Positions 1 through 9,880 of a DNA stretch of 54,684 bases are shown here, in pieces (the stretch's first letter is position 1; each line of letters opens with the position of its first letter). The stretch spans positions 1-54,684 of the forward strand of contig NZ_BJDJ01000021.1 in the NCBI RefSeq assembly GCF_005405085.1, in the 5' to 3' direction. The position numbers and the translations under genes are program-made. This stretch comes from Lactiplantibacillus daowaiensis (GTDB lineage: Bacteria > Bacillota > Bacilli > Lactobacillales > Lactobacillaceae). Under the pieces are notes generated by a model. The model had not been told where the DNA came from. It saw only the letters and a program-made list of their open reading frames with translations, and did not search any database.

Positions 1-85
1 TGGAATTAGCTACTACCATTGTAAGTGATTGCTTTGGGCTTTTTAATTTCTGTTCGGATTAATTATAGAATTTGCCAAATTAAAC

Positions 86-122
86 TAAAAAGCCTCACCA
101 GAATTCACCACTCTAGTGAGGC
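86..122 (-). terminator. Intrinsic terminator downstream of guaA
   Basis: Arms GCCTCAC (92-98) and GTGAGGC (116-122) form a stem. On the minus strand it is followed by a T-rich run (86-91). It lies about 100 nt past the guaA stop. Between it and the gene there is only a small hairpin (GTAGA/TCTAC near 142-158) and no supported gene. Confidence 0.7.
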
Positions 123-224
123 CAATCTATAAAATTTTGGTAGACATCTTCATCTACATTGTTTGTTTTTGATTGAAGTCCGTTTCGCTAAATGGGGAAT
201 ACTCCGCTTATTTTATTTAGCCTT

Positions 225-1781
225 CTATTCCCATTCAATCGTCGAAGGTGGCTTACTCGTGACATCATACACGATACGGTTGACGTGATCGACTTCATTG
301 ACGATCCGTACCGAAATCTTTTGTAAGACATCCCAAGGAATCCGTGCAAAGTCAGCGGTCATCCCATCGATGGACGTCACTGCCCGAATCCCAACGGTGT
401 AGTCGTAAGTCCGACCGTCACCCATGACACCGACACTCTTGATCCCTGGTAAGACTGTAAAGTATTGCCAGATTTCGCGGTCTAAGCCGGCTTTTTTGAT
501 CTCATCTCGTAAGATGAAGTCACTATCACGGACGATTTCCAACTTATCTTCGGTGATTTCACCGATGACCCGAATCCCGAGACCAGGACCTGGGAATGGT
601 TGGCGCCAAACGAGGTCTGAAGGCATGCCAAGCTTTTCACCTAATTCACGGGCTTCATCCTTGAACAAGGTCCGTAATGGTTCGATTAACTTGAATTGCA
701 TGTCTTCTGGCAACCCGCCGACGTTATGATGAGATTTAATCGTTTGCGCCGTGGAAGTCCCACTTTCGATGACATCGGTATACAACGTCCCTTGCGCTAA
801 GTATTCCATCCCATTTAACTTCGTGGCTTCTTCATCGAAGACTTGGATAAATTCATTCCCAATAATCTTCCGTTTGCGTTCTGGATCACTGACGCCAGCT
901 AATTTGCTCAAGAAACGGTCTTTAGCATCAACTTTAATGATGTTCAAACCGAACTTGCCTTCCAAACTAGCCATGACTTGGTCAGCTTCACCTTTACGTA
1001 ACAAGCCGTGATCAACGAAGATACTCGTTAATTGCGTGCCGATAGCCTTATGCAATAAGACCCCGACCACGCTAGAGTCAACCCCGCCAGAAAGGCCGAG
1101 TAAGACTTTTTTGTCGCCAACTTCAGCGCGAATCTTTTCGATTTGCATGTCAATGAAATCATCCATTGACCAGTTAGCTTCCGCTTGGCAAACATCAAAC
1201 GCAAAGTGCCGTAAGATTTCACTACCAAAGTCAGTATTCCGAACTTCAGCATGGAATTGAATTCCATACAACTTCCGGTCAACGTCTTGGATGGCAGCGA
1301 TTGGACAGTTTTTCGAAGTTGCGACAACTTCAAAGCCATCAGGTGCTTGGGTTACCAAGTCCCCATGACTCATCCAAACTGACTGTTCTTTAGGCGTGTC
1401 TTTAAATAAGACAGCTTGGTCACTAGTGACTTGGATGTTAGCTTTCCCATATTCACGGTTATCAGCTGATTCAACTTTCCCACCATCGAGTGAGTAAGTC
1501 ATCAGTTGCATCCCATAACAAATCCCTAAGATTGGTAAGCCCAACTTAAAGATTTCGGGATCAACCCGAAAGGCGCCGTCATCGTAAACACTATTCGGGC
1601 CACCAGAAAAGATAATCCCTTTCGGGTGGCGGGCTTTGATTTCTTCAGCAGTAATCGTATTCGGAAGTAATTCTGAATAAATGCCGAAATCACGAATGCG
1701 CCGGGTAATCAATTGGTTATATTGACTCCCAAAATCCAATACTAAAATTGAATCAAAAGACGCGGTGTCCGTTTTTGCCAA
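225..1781 (-). CDS. guaA: GMP synthase (glutamine-hydrolysing)
   Basis: Converts XMP, ATP and glutamine to GMP, the last step of guanine nucleotide synthesis in the cytoplasm. The N-terminal class I amidotransferase domain shows GGPNSVYD, the nucleophile motif GICYGMQ and the catalytic HAEV. The ATP-pyrophosphatase domain has the P-loop GLSGGVDSS near residue 230, and the C-terminal dimerisation domain ends in KPPSTIEWE. The reading frame is open to a GTG at 1790. However, the AAGGAG site lies 8 nt before a TTG at 1781, which gives a 518-residue protein starting MAKTDTASF, so I take TTG as the start. The gene stands alone behind a promoter carrying a PurBox-like palindrome. Confidence 0.97.
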   Translation of the reverse strand: MAKTDTASFDSILVLDFGSQYNQLITRRIRDFGIYSELLPNTITAEEIKARHPKGIIFSGGPNSVYDDGAFRVDPEIFKLGLPILGICYGMQLMTYSLDGGKVESADNREYGKANIQVTSDQAVLFKDTPKEQSVWMSHGDLVTQAPDGFEVVATSKNCPIAAIQDVDRKLYGIQFHAEVRNTDFGSEILRHFAFDVCQAEANWSMDDFIDMQIEKIRAEVGDKKVLLGLSGGVDSSVVGVLLHKAIGTQLTSIFVDHGLLRKGEADQVMASLEGKFGLNIIKVDAKDRFLSKLAGVSDPERKRKIIGNEFIQVFDEEATKLNGMEYLAQGTLYTDVIESGTSTAQTIKSHHNVGGLPEDMQFKLIEPLRTLFKDEARELGEKLGMPSDLVWRQPFPGPGLGIRVIGEITEDKLEIVRDSDFILRDEIKKAGLDREIWQYFTVLPGIKSVGVMGDGRTYDYTVGIRAVTSIDGMTADFARIPWDVLQKISVRIVNEVDHVNRIVYDVTSKPPSTIEWE

Positions 1782-1821
1782 GTTGTTCACTCCTTTGGAT
1801 TATTTGTAGCTCAATAGCTCT

Positions 1822-1850
1822 ATAATACTGATTTCTGAACGTTCGGTCAA
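1822..1850 (-). promoter_or_regulatory. guaA promoter with PurBox-like palindrome
   Basis: On the minus strand TTGACC (1845-1850) and TATTAT (1822-1827) are separated by 17 nt. The palindrome GAACGTTC (1837-1844), extended to CCGAACGTTC, abuts the -35 box and resembles the CGAAC core of Gram-positive PurR boxes. Purine control is inferred from this likeness. I see no purine riboswitch in the short leader. Confidence 0.6.
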
Positions 1851-1876
1851 TGGTTATGAGAAAATTCTCACCGGCA

Positions 1877-2800
1877 TCAGTACTTACGGAAGTAGACAGC
1901 ATCGATTAAATGATGCGCCACCTTATGCAAAATCAAATCCGCACGATTCCGGGTCGGCAAGATATAATCATTCAAGTTTTTCAAGTCAACATCGTGCCAA
2001 ACCCGCTTCGCCATATGAATCGCATCGGCATGCTCACCGATGGCCCATGGGTAAAAATAGTTTTTCGGATCTTGAAAAGCCGTCTTCATCAACGCCTCAA
2101 ATCGATCTAAATACCACGTTTCAATCAAATCAGCATCCGCATCGACATAAACTGAAAAATCCGTAAAGTCGCTAATGTAAATTTGTTGATTGGTTGGCAA
2201 CTGTAACACATTGATGCCTTCGATAATCAAAATATCCGGATGGGTAATCACGTTAAACCGATTCGGCACAATGTCATAGATTTGATGCGAGTATACCGGC
2301 GACTTCGCCAGTGGTTGGCCGCTTTTAACATCATTCAAAAATTGAATCAGTTGCGGCATATCATAGCTTTCTGGAAACCCTTTGCGTTCCATTAATTGCT
2401 TTTTCTTCAACACCGCATTGGGATATAAGAACCCATCGGTTGTGATCAATTGCGTCCGGCGGTCCGGATACAAGTATTTAAACAGCAGCTCTAATAGTCG
2501 CGCTGTCGTTGTCTTCCCAACCGCCACACTTCCAGAAACGCCGATAATAAATGGCGATTGTTTATTCTGGCGATGTAAAAAGACCGACTCGGTTTCCCGC
2601 CATGACAAGTAGTGTTCAAACTTGGCTTGCAATAAATGGGCCACGGGTAGATAAATCTCCCGCACGTCTTCAATACTGATTTGGTCATTAAAGGCTTTGA
2701 TTTCCCGTAAATTTTCCGCCGTCAACGGCACGTGGCCGTTACGATAAAATTGCTTCCACTGGTCGCGTGAGAAGCGGTAATAATTCAGTTGCTCTTCCAT
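1877..2800 (-). CDS. coaA: Type I pantothenate kinase
   Basis: Phosphorylates pantothenate, the first committed step of coenzyme A synthesis. The protein has the PRK/CoaA-type Walker A motif GVSGSVAVGKTTTAR near residue 87, followed by LITTDGFLYPN and LIIEGINVLQL, all hallmarks of bacterial type I PanK. An upstream GTG/ATG-type extension to 2860 is open. But a TATAAT -10 box lies inside that extension (2837-2842), so transcription would begin downstream of it. The ATG at 2800 gives 307 residues, the usual family length. Its ribosome site is weak (GGTGGCAG). Confidence 0.95.
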   Translation of the reverse strand: MEEQLNYYRFSRDQWKQFYRNGHVPLTAENLREIKAFNDQISIEDVREIYLPVAHLLQAKFEHYLSWRETESVFLHRQNKQSPFIIGVSGSVAVGKTTTARLLELLFKYLYPDRRTQLITTDGFLYPNAVLKKKQLMERKGFPESYDMPQLIQFLNDVKSGQPLAKSPVYSHQIYDIVPNRFNVITHPDILIIEGINVLQLPTNQQIYISDFTDFSVYVDADADLIETWYLDRFEALMKTAFQDPKNYFYPWAIGEHADAIHMAKRVWHDVDLKNLNDYILPTRNRADLILHKVAHHLIDAVYFRKY

Positions 2801-2836
2801 AATCTGTCTGCCACCATCGTTAAAATTAATGGGTGT

Positions 2837-2865
2837 ATTATAGCATAAATCCGCATCCAATCTGA
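2837..2865 (-). promoter_or_regulatory. coaA promoter
   Basis: On the minus strand TCAGAT (2860-2865), a 17-nt spacer and an extended -10, TGCTATAAT, with TATAAT at 2837-2842. It fixes the coaA start at 2800, because the upstream in-frame codons lie before the expected transcript start near 2830. Confidence 0.65.
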
Positions 2866-2928
2866 CTTGGAACTTTAAAAAACTAATTTGTCACCATCCG
2901 TTCATGCTCAGTCCGAGATAACAATATC

Positions 2929-2968
2929 AAAACGGCCGTCACCAACAACTGGTAACGGCCATTTTATG
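2929..2968 (-). terminator. Terminator after helD
   Basis: A near-perfect hairpin with arms around ACGGCCGTCACCA and TGGTAACGGCC is flanked by A and T runs. It serves the minus-strand helD transcript and may work in both directions. Confidence 0.8.
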
Positions 2969-3034
2969 ACTAATATCGCCATACTAACGAAAAACAACTA
3001 TAAATTTTTAGTTGCCACTAGCTCGTTTCCACCA

Positions 3035-5341
3035 CTAAACGGCAGCTTCATTCAACATATAAAGCTGGTGATCCACTCGCGTCAACAATGGTGACAATTC
3101 CCCCACTGCGATCAGCGTCAATTCATGCATCGCCCGTGAGCAAATCGTATATAACAATTGCCGTTCGTCTTCGCGATGGTAGTTAGCCGGATTCGCATTC
3201 CACACGATCACCGCATCAAATTCTAGCCCTTTAGCCAAGAATGATGGTACCACGATGACCCCTGGTGCTAACCGTTGATTTTCCGTGCGAATCAAGGTGA
3301 CGTGTTCTCCCCGTGCTTGCAAGGCATCAGTCAACTGTTCACATTCAGCTAACGTCTTGCCGATGATTGCCGTAGTATCACGGTCCGAATCATTCAACGC
3401 TAACTGGTCGACGACTTGATCGACACCACTGTCAAAGTCCCCCGTGACCGCAATATTGGGCAAGTCACCTTGGCGATCAAACGCCGTGACCGCTTCACCA
3501 TTTACCAAAATTTCTTTGGTAAAGTCCGTGATTTGTTGGGTTGACCGATAAGACTTGGTCAATTGCACCACGCGCGTCTTTTCAGGATCAAATAACGTCT
3601 CCAATTCGCCGATCAACGTATGACTATTTTCCTTAGTGAAGATCGCTTGATTCAAATCACCCAACATCGTAAAGCGCGCATTTGGGAAGCTAAACTTCAA
3701 GAAGGCTAACTGAAAGGCATTGTAATCTTGAATTTCATCCAAGAAGACAAACCGCATGTCGCGTTGGCCTTTCTTCCCAGTCATCAGGTCATACAAATAC
3801 ATATAGGCCGACACCGTCGTTAAGGAAATGTGCCGTTCTTTGATTGACGCCAGCTTTGTTTCGACCGCGGCATCCCAATCATCGCGACTCACACCATATT
3901 TATCCAAGTGTAACAAGTCAGGCACGTGCTTTAAGAAATGCGCATATTGCATATTGATACTTAAGAAGCGATTACGCACGATTTGCGTCCGGGCTTGGCC
4001 TAAGTGCTGCATGACGATCTTACGGGCTAAGAATTTGAATTCTTCATCGCCATTCTTAAATTCACGCGGCTTATTACCGTAAAGTTGATTGAGTTCTTCA
4101 CGTGATAAATCTTGCACGGCTTCTTCGACCCATTTACTGCGCATTTCAGCGGCCACTTTGCGATTCAAGATCTTAATCAAGGCTTCTTTAGTCGCTGATA
4201 AGCGGTTCGCCAAATGGTAGTTTTCATTAAAGGAATAGTAGATTTCGCGAATCTTATCCCGCGGAATCAGGACTTCATCGTTCAACATGATATTCCGGAA
4301 CCGCATGTCGGCTTGTTCCAAATGTCGCCCATACGCCGTGACCGCATTAAAGAACGCTAAACTGCCCTCTAACTTCGTAATCGCCGCCATGGCTGGCGTA
4401 TTTTCAGTTTCAAAGCGTTGTTGCAAGGTCTCAACTTGCATATGTGGCAAACGATAAGATGCATATTGGTAATACGTCATTTGGACCATGTTTTGTTCAC
4501 CAAGTTCTGGTAACACTTGGTTAATATAATCATTAAATAACTGGTTTGGTGAAAATAAAATAACTTGACCAGCCGTTAAATTACCCCGATACCGGTACAA
4601 TAAGTACGCGACCCGTTGTAAGACTGAAGACGTCTTCCCAGAACCGGCCGCCCCTTGGACAAATAGTAAATCCGAACTCGTATCCCGGATAATGGTATTT
4701 TGTTCTTTTTGAATCGTCGTGACGATGCTCTTCATCTTGACATCGGACTTTTCGTCCAACACTTCTAGTAGCATCGAATCCCCGACGGCTTCATCGGTAT
4801 CGTAAACCGTCACGATTTGGCCATCTTGAATCATCAGTTGACGTTTGAGTTTGACATCGACAGCTTGCGGGCCGTCGGGTGTTTGATAGGTCACTTGGCC
4901 TAAACCACCATCATAATAAATACTCGAAATCGGTGCCCGCCAGTCATAGATCAAGAAATGGTCAGGACTATCAGAAAATGAACTAAGGCCAATATAGATG
5001 GTTTCAGTCGCCGGTTCGCCCTTTTCGTGAAAGTCCAGCCGAGCGAAATAGGCATTCTTTTCAAGTTTCTTTAAGGTCGACAATTGCTTGGTCGCATGTT
5101 GCCAACTATTTTGCCGTTCGTCGAGCATTTGTTGTTGCTGGCGAACTGACAACCCGGTCTCCATCATCCCTTCATAACTGTCGGTCTTAATATTGACATC
5201 ATTATAGAAATTTTGTTTAATATCAGCTTGATCTTGTTCGGAACGTTGAATCGTTTGACTCTGGTTCTCCTCTTCGATCCGAATCTTATCAACCACATAA
5301 TCCAGATGTTGTTGTTCTGAAGCTTTAATCGACTTAGTCAT
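3035..5341 (-). CDS. helD: HelD-type UvrD-like ATPase/helicase
   Basis: A superfamily 1 ATPase of the HelD family, which in Bacillus binds RNA polymerase and uses ATP to release it from stalled complexes or DNA. Visible motifs are Walker A GAAGSGKTSS (near residue 215), the Walker B-like FLDEIQDYNAFQ, TMLGDLNQAIF, LTKSYRSTQQI and the late motif AKGLEFDAVIVWN. The first ~190 residues are rich in charged and Gln residues, as expected for the N-terminal arm that enters the polymerase secondary channel. An 18-codon upstream extension is open. A GGAGG sits 6 nt before the ATG at 5341, so that start is preferred (768 residues). The gene is monocistronic, between a terminator and a divergent DedA gene. 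Confidence 0.9.
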   Translation of the reverse strand: MTKSIKASEQQHLDYVVDKIRIEEENQSQTIQRSEQDQADIKQNFYNDVNIKTDSYEGMMETGLSVRQQQQMLDERQNSWQHATKQLSTLKKLEKNAYFARLDFHEKGEPATETIYIGLSSFSDSPDHFLIYDWRAPISSIYYDGGLGQVTYQTPDGPQAVDVKLKRQLMIQDGQIVTVYDTDEAVGDSMLLEVLDEKSDVKMKSIVTTIQKEQNTIIRDTSSDLLFVQGAAGSGKTSSVLQRVAYLLYRYRGNLTAGQVILFSPNQLFNDYINQVLPELGEQNMVQMTYYQYASYRLPHMQVETLQQRFETENTPAMAAITKLEGSLAFFNAVTAYGRHLEQADMRFRNIMLNDEVLIPRDKIREIYYSFNENYHLANRLSATKEALIKILNRKVAAEMRSKWVEEAVQDLSREELNQLYGNKPREFKNGDEEFKFLARKIVMQHLGQARTQIVRNRFLSINMQYAHFLKHVPDLLHLDKYGVSRDDWDAAVETKLASIKERHISLTTVSAYMYLYDLMTGKKGQRDMRFVFLDEIQDYNAFQLAFLKFSFPNARFTMLGDLNQAIFTKENSHTLIGELETLFDPEKTRVVQLTKSYRSTQQITDFTKEILVNGEAVTAFDRQGDLPNIAVTGDFDSGVDQVVDQLALNDSDRDTTAIIGKTLAECEQLTDALQARGEHVTLIRTENQRLAPGVIVVPSFLAKGLEFDAVIVWNANPANYHREDERQLLYTICSRAMHELTLIAVGELSPLLTRVDHQLYMLNEAAV

Positions 5342-5569
5342 TGAAGTCCTCCAATCATAAATATCGAACAATAATTTTAGCACTATCCGCGTCATGACAC
5401 AATTAATAACCTATTTGACGGACCGGTTTTGCCATTAAAATTACAAAAGTTTGAAGTTTTGCTTATTTTCGGTAAATTTCAGTTAAGTCGCTCAAATTGT
5501 TAGCGATTACATCTAGTATTCAGCCGGGATTCCAGCTAAAATAGACTTAATTTATTGGAGGTGGTACCG

Positions 5570-6208
5570 TTGGCCAATCTACTTATGATTTTCACCCACT
5601 TAGAACAATACCTGATTCCGTTATTGACCACGCTAGGCAACTGGAGTTACATCATGTTGTTTGCGGTGATCTTCCTTGAAACTGGCATGGTCGTCTTCCC
5701 GTTTCTACCGGGTGAATCGCTGATTTTTCTCGCCAGCACCATGGCTGCCACCCATACGAGTCTGGACATCCAAGTTTTAGTACCGGTCTTCTTCTTTGCG
5801 GCCGTCATTGGTGACACCGTGAACTTTGAAATCGGTCGCCACTTGATCAGGTTGCCTTGGCTCCAACGACACTTACCACAAGACAAACAGCTTAAAGCCC
5901 AACACTTCTTCGCCAAATACGGCAGTAAAGCCGTGATGTTTGGCCGCTTTGTCCCTTTGATTCGGACCTTTGTCCCGCTATCAGCCGGCGCTGCTAAAAT
6001 GCCGCAACGCTCGTTTGCTTTATGGAACTTAGTCGGGGTGGGTATCTGGGTCACGGTTGGCTGTTCATTAGGTTACTTCTTTGGTTCGATCAGCTTTGTT
6101 CAAAGTCACCTTTCACTATGCTTCTTAGGCATTATGGCCGCTGCTTTGATCCCGGCAGTTACGATCACCTTAATCAAAACGTTGCGCCGGCGCCATGCCG
6201 CGCTTTAA
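5570..6208 (+). CDS. DedA family membrane protein
   Basis: An integral membrane protein of the DedA/SNARE-associated (VTT) family. Members are linked to lipid flipping, membrane potential and envelope integrity; the exact substrate here is unknown. It shows the family signatures FPFLPGESLIFLAS and FGRFVPLIRTFVPLSAGA, with several hydrophobic segments. The start is TTG at 5570, 7 nt after GGAGGT (5557-5562). An in-frame TTG at 5555 lies on the ribosome site itself and is rejected; ATG at 5585 is a weaker alternative. Length 212 residues. It is divergent from helD and followed by its own terminator. Confidence 0.88.
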   Translation: MANLLMIFTHLEQYLIPLLTTLGNWSYIMLFAVIFLETGMVVFPFLPGESLIFLASTMAATHTSLDIQVLVPVFFFAAVIGDTVNFEIGRHLIRLPWLQRHLPQDKQLKAQHFFAKYGSKAVMFGRFVPLIRTFVPLSAGAAKMPQRSFALWNLVGVGIWVTVGCSLGYFFGSISFVQSHLSLCFLGIMAAALIPAVTITLIKTLRRRHAAL

Positions 6209-6256
6209 CGCTGCACTTCATCACTTGACGTTGGTAATGTAAATTGCCAGCGTTTT
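6206..6256 (+). terminator. Terminator after the DedA gene
   Basis: Arms AACGCTG and CAGCGTT enclose a large A/T-rich loop and are followed by a T-rich run (CGTTTTTCTTTTTC). The left arm overlaps the DedA stop codon. Confidence 0.6.
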
Positions 6257-6341
6257 TCTTTTTCTTCCTATGTAAATTCTTTCAAAATCCCCCTAAAAAG
6301 TGTATCCTTTCATAGGATTACCAAACGGAGGTCTTGCCCAA

Positions 6342-7274
6342 ATGACAACGATAAACTTAACCAATTATCAACCAGCCTGGCAACAACTTGCGCTGGATTT
6401 TCAGGAAACCCTTAAAACATATCCTTGGTACCAAGCTAGTAGTCACATCGGCAGTACCGCAATGCCCAAAGTCCTAGCCCGACCAATCGTTGATATCGCC
6501 GTGTTAGTCACCGATGTTAACGCCACCGTCAAAGCTTTGGCAGCTACACCAGTCCCAACCCAACCACAAACTTATCAATTAACCTTTGATGGGCAATTAA
6601 TGCACGTGATCCTAACGACCGTCACGGCGGATTATCAAACACTGATCAACTTTCGCGATTACCTAAACGCGCATCGCACTGATAGTCGTAAATACACGGC
6701 AGTTCGTCAAACCGCCCAACAAGCGCAAAACTACTACGCTGCTAAAGCGGACTTTGTCAGTGGTATCAATGGCAAAGCGACTGAATGGTTAGCGACTAAA
6801 GACCAGCACGAACACCACGACCGCACGGTGCGCGCCGAACTCGTCAATATGTGCCTGATTCGTAACCCTGAAACCGATGAAGTCGTCGTTGAAAATAAGA
6901 TCGACTCACAATGGGCCGGCTTAACTTTTCCGGGTGGTCACGTTGACCCCGGTGAATCACAAGTGCACGCGATGCAGCGCGAAGTCTACGAAGAAACCGG
7001 CCTAACCGTGAATCAACTGCAACTTGTCGGTACCGTGACCTGGGTCGAAAACGCCACCGGGGATGTGTCACTAGGCACGTTATACACGACGACCGATTAT
7101 CACGGCAACTTACTAGCTGGGTCGTATGAAGGGGCCATTAGTTGGCAACCTTTAGCGAGTTTAACACCTGACAAACTCGCTCCCGGCGTCGCTGAAATGC
7201 TACAAGTCTTCACCAATCCGGCCATCAACGAAGCGTTTTGGGGCGCTGATGATACCAAATTACAGCTCTTTTAA
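6342..7274 (+). CDS. GrpB (UPF0157)-NUDIX fusion protein
   Basis: A two-domain protein of 310 residues. Residues ~1-155 match the GrpB/UPF0157 nucleotidyltransferase-like fold, with SSHIGSTAMPKVLARPIVDIAVLV carrying the G-S-T and paired-aspartate features; the reaction is not established. Residues ~160-310 are a NUDIX hydrolase with a complete Nudix box, GHVDPGE...REVYEETG, of the MutT/8-oxo-dGTP-hydrolase type. The ATG at 6342 follows GGAGG by about 10 nt. A GTG at 6300 is open but lies before this site. Both domains appear intact and in one frame. A CPA2 antiporter gene follows after 18 nt, so the two may be co-transcribed. A role in nucleotide clean-up is an inference. Confidence 0.85.
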   Translation: MTTINLTNYQPAWQQLALDFQETLKTYPWYQASSHIGSTAMPKVLARPIVDIAVLVTDVNATVKALAATPVPTQPQTYQLTFDGQLMHVILTTVTADYQTLINFRDYLNAHRTDSRKYTAVRQTAQQAQNYYAAKADFVSGINGKATEWLATKDQHEHHDRTVRAELVNMCLIRNPETDEVVVENKIDSQWAGLTFPGGHVDPGESQVHAMQREVYEETGLTVNQLQLVGTVTWVENATGDVSLGTLYTTTDYHGNLLAGSYEGAISWQPLASLTPDKLAPGVAEMLQVFTNPAINEAFWGADDTKLQLF

Positions 7275-7292
7275 TGAATTGAGGGATTTTTT

Positions 7293-9149
7293 ATGGATCA
7301 AGTTTCACTAGTCATTATGCTTTTTGCGGCCTTACTAATTCCATTAGTGATGGCCAAATTCAAAATCAACAGTTTGCCAACGGCGGTCATGGAAATCATC
7401 GTCGGCATTATTTTAGGCCCAAGCGTCTTTAACATCGTCTCAATGAACAGTTCGATCTCACAACTATCCACGATTGGGGTCATCGTGCTCTTGTTCTTAA
7501 GTGGGTTAGAAATCGACTTTAGCTTGTTCAAAAAACGGCGTGCGGCGTTAACACCATTAGAAAAGAAAAACGCCGTCAACATTCCAAAGTACTCCCCCGT
7601 GCGGTTATCCGTCTATGCCTACACCACGATTATCATCTTATCGTTATTGTTAGCTGCGGCCTTTAAAGTATCGGGGTTATTCAGTGATTTTTGGTTAGCA
7701 ACGATTCTCTTTGGGACGATTTCACTCGGTATCGTCATTGCGGCCTTAAAGGAAAAAGAATTGCTTAGCAAAGCCTTTGGGCAAACGGTCTTATTGATTT
7801 CAGTTTTCGGGGAATTGATTCCAATGATGGGTTTGACGCTTTATGCCTCAGTCTACGGCAGTGATTCGCAAAGCTTATGGCTCTTATTATTGATTTTAGC
7901 AGTCGCCGCCCTATTACTCTTGCGGTTCAAACCATTCTTCCGGTTTTACCAAAACATCAACAAATCGACGACCCAATTAGACATTCGACTCGCCTTCTTC
8001 TTAATCGTCACCATGGTGACGGTCGCTGAATCTGTCGGCGCTGAAAATATCCTTGGCGCTTTCGTGGCTGGGATCGTCTTAAAGCTGCTCCAACCTAGTG
8101 ATAGTACACGTGAACGGTTAGACTCGATTGGGTATGGCTTTTTCATTCCAATCTTCTTTATTTCCACAGGGGTCGACCTCAATTTGCGGACCTTACTAAC
8201 GAGTGGCAAGACCTTACTCTTGATTCCACTGTTCTTCTTAGCTTACATGGTCGCCAAGCTTGGCGGTTATTGGGTCTTGAAGTTACGCTTTAAACAGGCC
8301 AACGCCCTAGCTGGGACGGCCTTGACCGCCACAACCATGACAATGGTCTTAGCCGTTTTACGAGTTGCTAAATCGATGAAGACGATCACAGCCGATCAAT
8401 CCGGGGCCTTTTTACTCGCGGCACTGTTAACTTGTATCGTCTCACCATTGATTTTCAACAAGTTTTATTCCGCTGAAAAAGAAGACTTGGTCAAAACGGC
8501 CGTCCACTTTATTGGCGCTAACTTAAGCACGGTCCCGGTGGCCCAACAATTGCGTAAAGGCTGGTATGACGTCAAGATGTACACCAACCATCCCGAGAAC
8601 TATCAAACGTACCATGCCCAAGCCCCCGTTGAATTATTGGAAAACTTTACACCAATAGACTTGGAAGATCACGATGTCTTTGATACAGATATTTTAGTAC
8701 TTGGTCATATCGACGCCGAACGCAACTACCAATTAGCCAAAGCCGCTAAAGACTACGGGGTCAAACGGATCATCGTCCGTTTTGAAGACCGTAACGTCTT
8801 AAACGAACATGAAGATGAATTGCGTGATTTAGGCATTGAAGTTTACAACACGCCCGAAGCCAACATTACGTTACTCCGGTCGTTGATCGAATCACCATCA
8901 ACCTTATTGATGTTACAAGATACCGAAAACAGCATTTACGAAGTCAAAGTCCTCAACCACTTATACACTAATGTGCAAATCAAGAACTTACAATTTGCCC
9001 AAGATATTACGATTAGCCAAGTCATCCGTAACCGTAAAATCATCGTGCCTAATGGGAGTACCACGATTCAATATGGGGACCGCTTGATCTTCACTGGCAG
9101 CAAACAAGATGCCCCACGAATTCGCCAAGCGCTCGCAACGGCCAACTAA
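7293..9149 (+). CDS. CPA2 monovalent cation:proton antiporter with RCK domain
   Basis: A 618-residue membrane transporter of the CPA2 (KefB/NapA-like) family, exchanging Na+ or K+ for protons. The first ~395 residues hold about a dozen membrane segments, with motifs AVMEIIVGIILGPSVFN and ENILGAFVAGIVLKL. The cytoplasmic part has a TrkA-N-like region (DTDILVLGHIDAERNYQLAKAAKDYG, D-rich) and a TrkA-C domain at the end (IVPNGSTTIQYGDRLIFTG), which usually binds a nucleotide ligand. GAGGG precedes the ATG. Ion choice cannot be read from the sequence. Confidence 0.88.
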   Translation: MDQVSLVIMLFAALLIPLVMAKFKINSLPTAVMEIIVGIILGPSVFNIVSMNSSISQLSTIGVIVLLFLSGLEIDFSLFKKRRAALTPLEKKNAVNIPKYSPVRLSVYAYTTIIILSLLLAAAFKVSGLFSDFWLATILFGTISLGIVIAALKEKELLSKAFGQTVLLISVFGELIPMMGLTLYASVYGSDSQSLWLLLLILAVAALLLLRFKPFFRFYQNINKSTTQLDIRLAFFLIVTMVTVAESVGAENILGAFVAGIVLKLLQPSDSTRERLDSIGYGFFIPIFFISTGVDLNLRTLLTSGKTLLLIPLFFLAYMVAKLGGYWVLKLRFKQANALAGTALTATTMTMVLAVLRVAKSMKTITADQSGAFLLAALLTCIVSPLIFNKFYSAEKEDLVKTAVHFIGANLSTVPVAQQLRKGWYDVKMYTNHPENYQTYHAQAPVELLENFTPIDLEDHDVFDTDILVLGHIDAERNYQLAKAAKDYGVKRIIVRFEDRNVLNEHEDELRDLGIEVYNTPEANITLLRSLIESPSTLLMLQDTENSIYEVKVLNHLYTNVQIKNLQFAQDITISQVIRNRKIIVPNGSTTIQYGDRLIFTGSKQDAPRIRQALATAN

Positions 9150-9212
9150 TATGCTAGAATGATAAGGTTGGCTTGAATTTAACTAGTTTATTTAGAAATA
9201 AGGAGTTTATTG

Positions 9213-9869
9213 ATGTCTACCTTTTCCGTTTACATGATTCGTCATGGTCAAACTTACTTTAATAAATATCGTCGAATGCAAGGTTGGTGTGATTCACCAC
9301 TGACGACGGTCGGCGAACAAGATGCGATCAATGCCGGTAAAATGCTGCAACACGTGTACTTTGATGCTGCTTATGCCAGTGACATGCCGCGCGCAATGAA
9401 TACAGCCAAGTTGATTTTACCCAACAGTGGTAATCCCGACTTGACGGTGACCCCCATGCCAGCCTTTAGAGAAGCCTTTTACGGTTACTTTGAAGGTGAT
9501 GACACGTCTCAAACTTGGTTTGAAATCGGTGCGCCGCACCAAGCACCCAGCTTATCGGCCATCATTGAAAAATATGGCATTCATAAAGCTAAGGACTTCG
9601 CCAAAGAAGCTGACCCCTTCCATCAAGCTGAAAACAATGCTGAATTCTGGGAACGGGTCAACGGTGGCATCGCTGAATTACGGGCGCAAGCACATGATGG
9701 CGATAAAGTCTTACTCGTTAGCCATGGCAATACGATTTATAGTATCGCCGCTGAAGTGGCCGCATTAACGTCACCTGACCGCCCACAAAATGGGAGTGTG
9801 ACGAAATTTACGATTACCGATGACGATATTAAGTTAGATTATCTCGGTAAAAAAGACCATATCGAATAA
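9213..9869 (+). CDS. Histidine phosphatase (phosphoglycerate-mutase-like), copy 1
   Basis: A 218-residue member of the histidine phosphatase superfamily, with the catalytic RHGQTYFN near the N-terminus and the second histidine in LLVSHGNTI. The insertion GYFEGDDTSQTWFEIG takes the place of the usual acid-donor region EAFYG. It probably hydrolyses a phosphoester rather than acting as a mutase; the substrate is unknown. AAGGAG lies 7 nt before the ATG at 9213; the TTG just upstream is not needed. It is followed after 11 nt by a paralogue of the same length, so the pair looks like a tandem duplication in one operon ending in the terminator at 10540. Confidence 0.88.
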   Translation: MSTFSVYMIRHGQTYFNKYRRMQGWCDSPLTTVGEQDAINAGKMLQHVYFDAAYASDMPRAMNTAKLILPNSGNPDLTVTPMPAFREAFYGYFEGDDTSQTWFEIGAPHQAPSLSAIIEKYGIHKAKDFAKEADPFHQAENNAEFWERVNGGIAELRAQAHDGDKVLLVSHGNTIYSIAAEVAALTSPDRPQNGSVTKFTITDDDIKLDYLGKKDHIE

Positions 9870-9880
9870 TAGGAGTTAAC

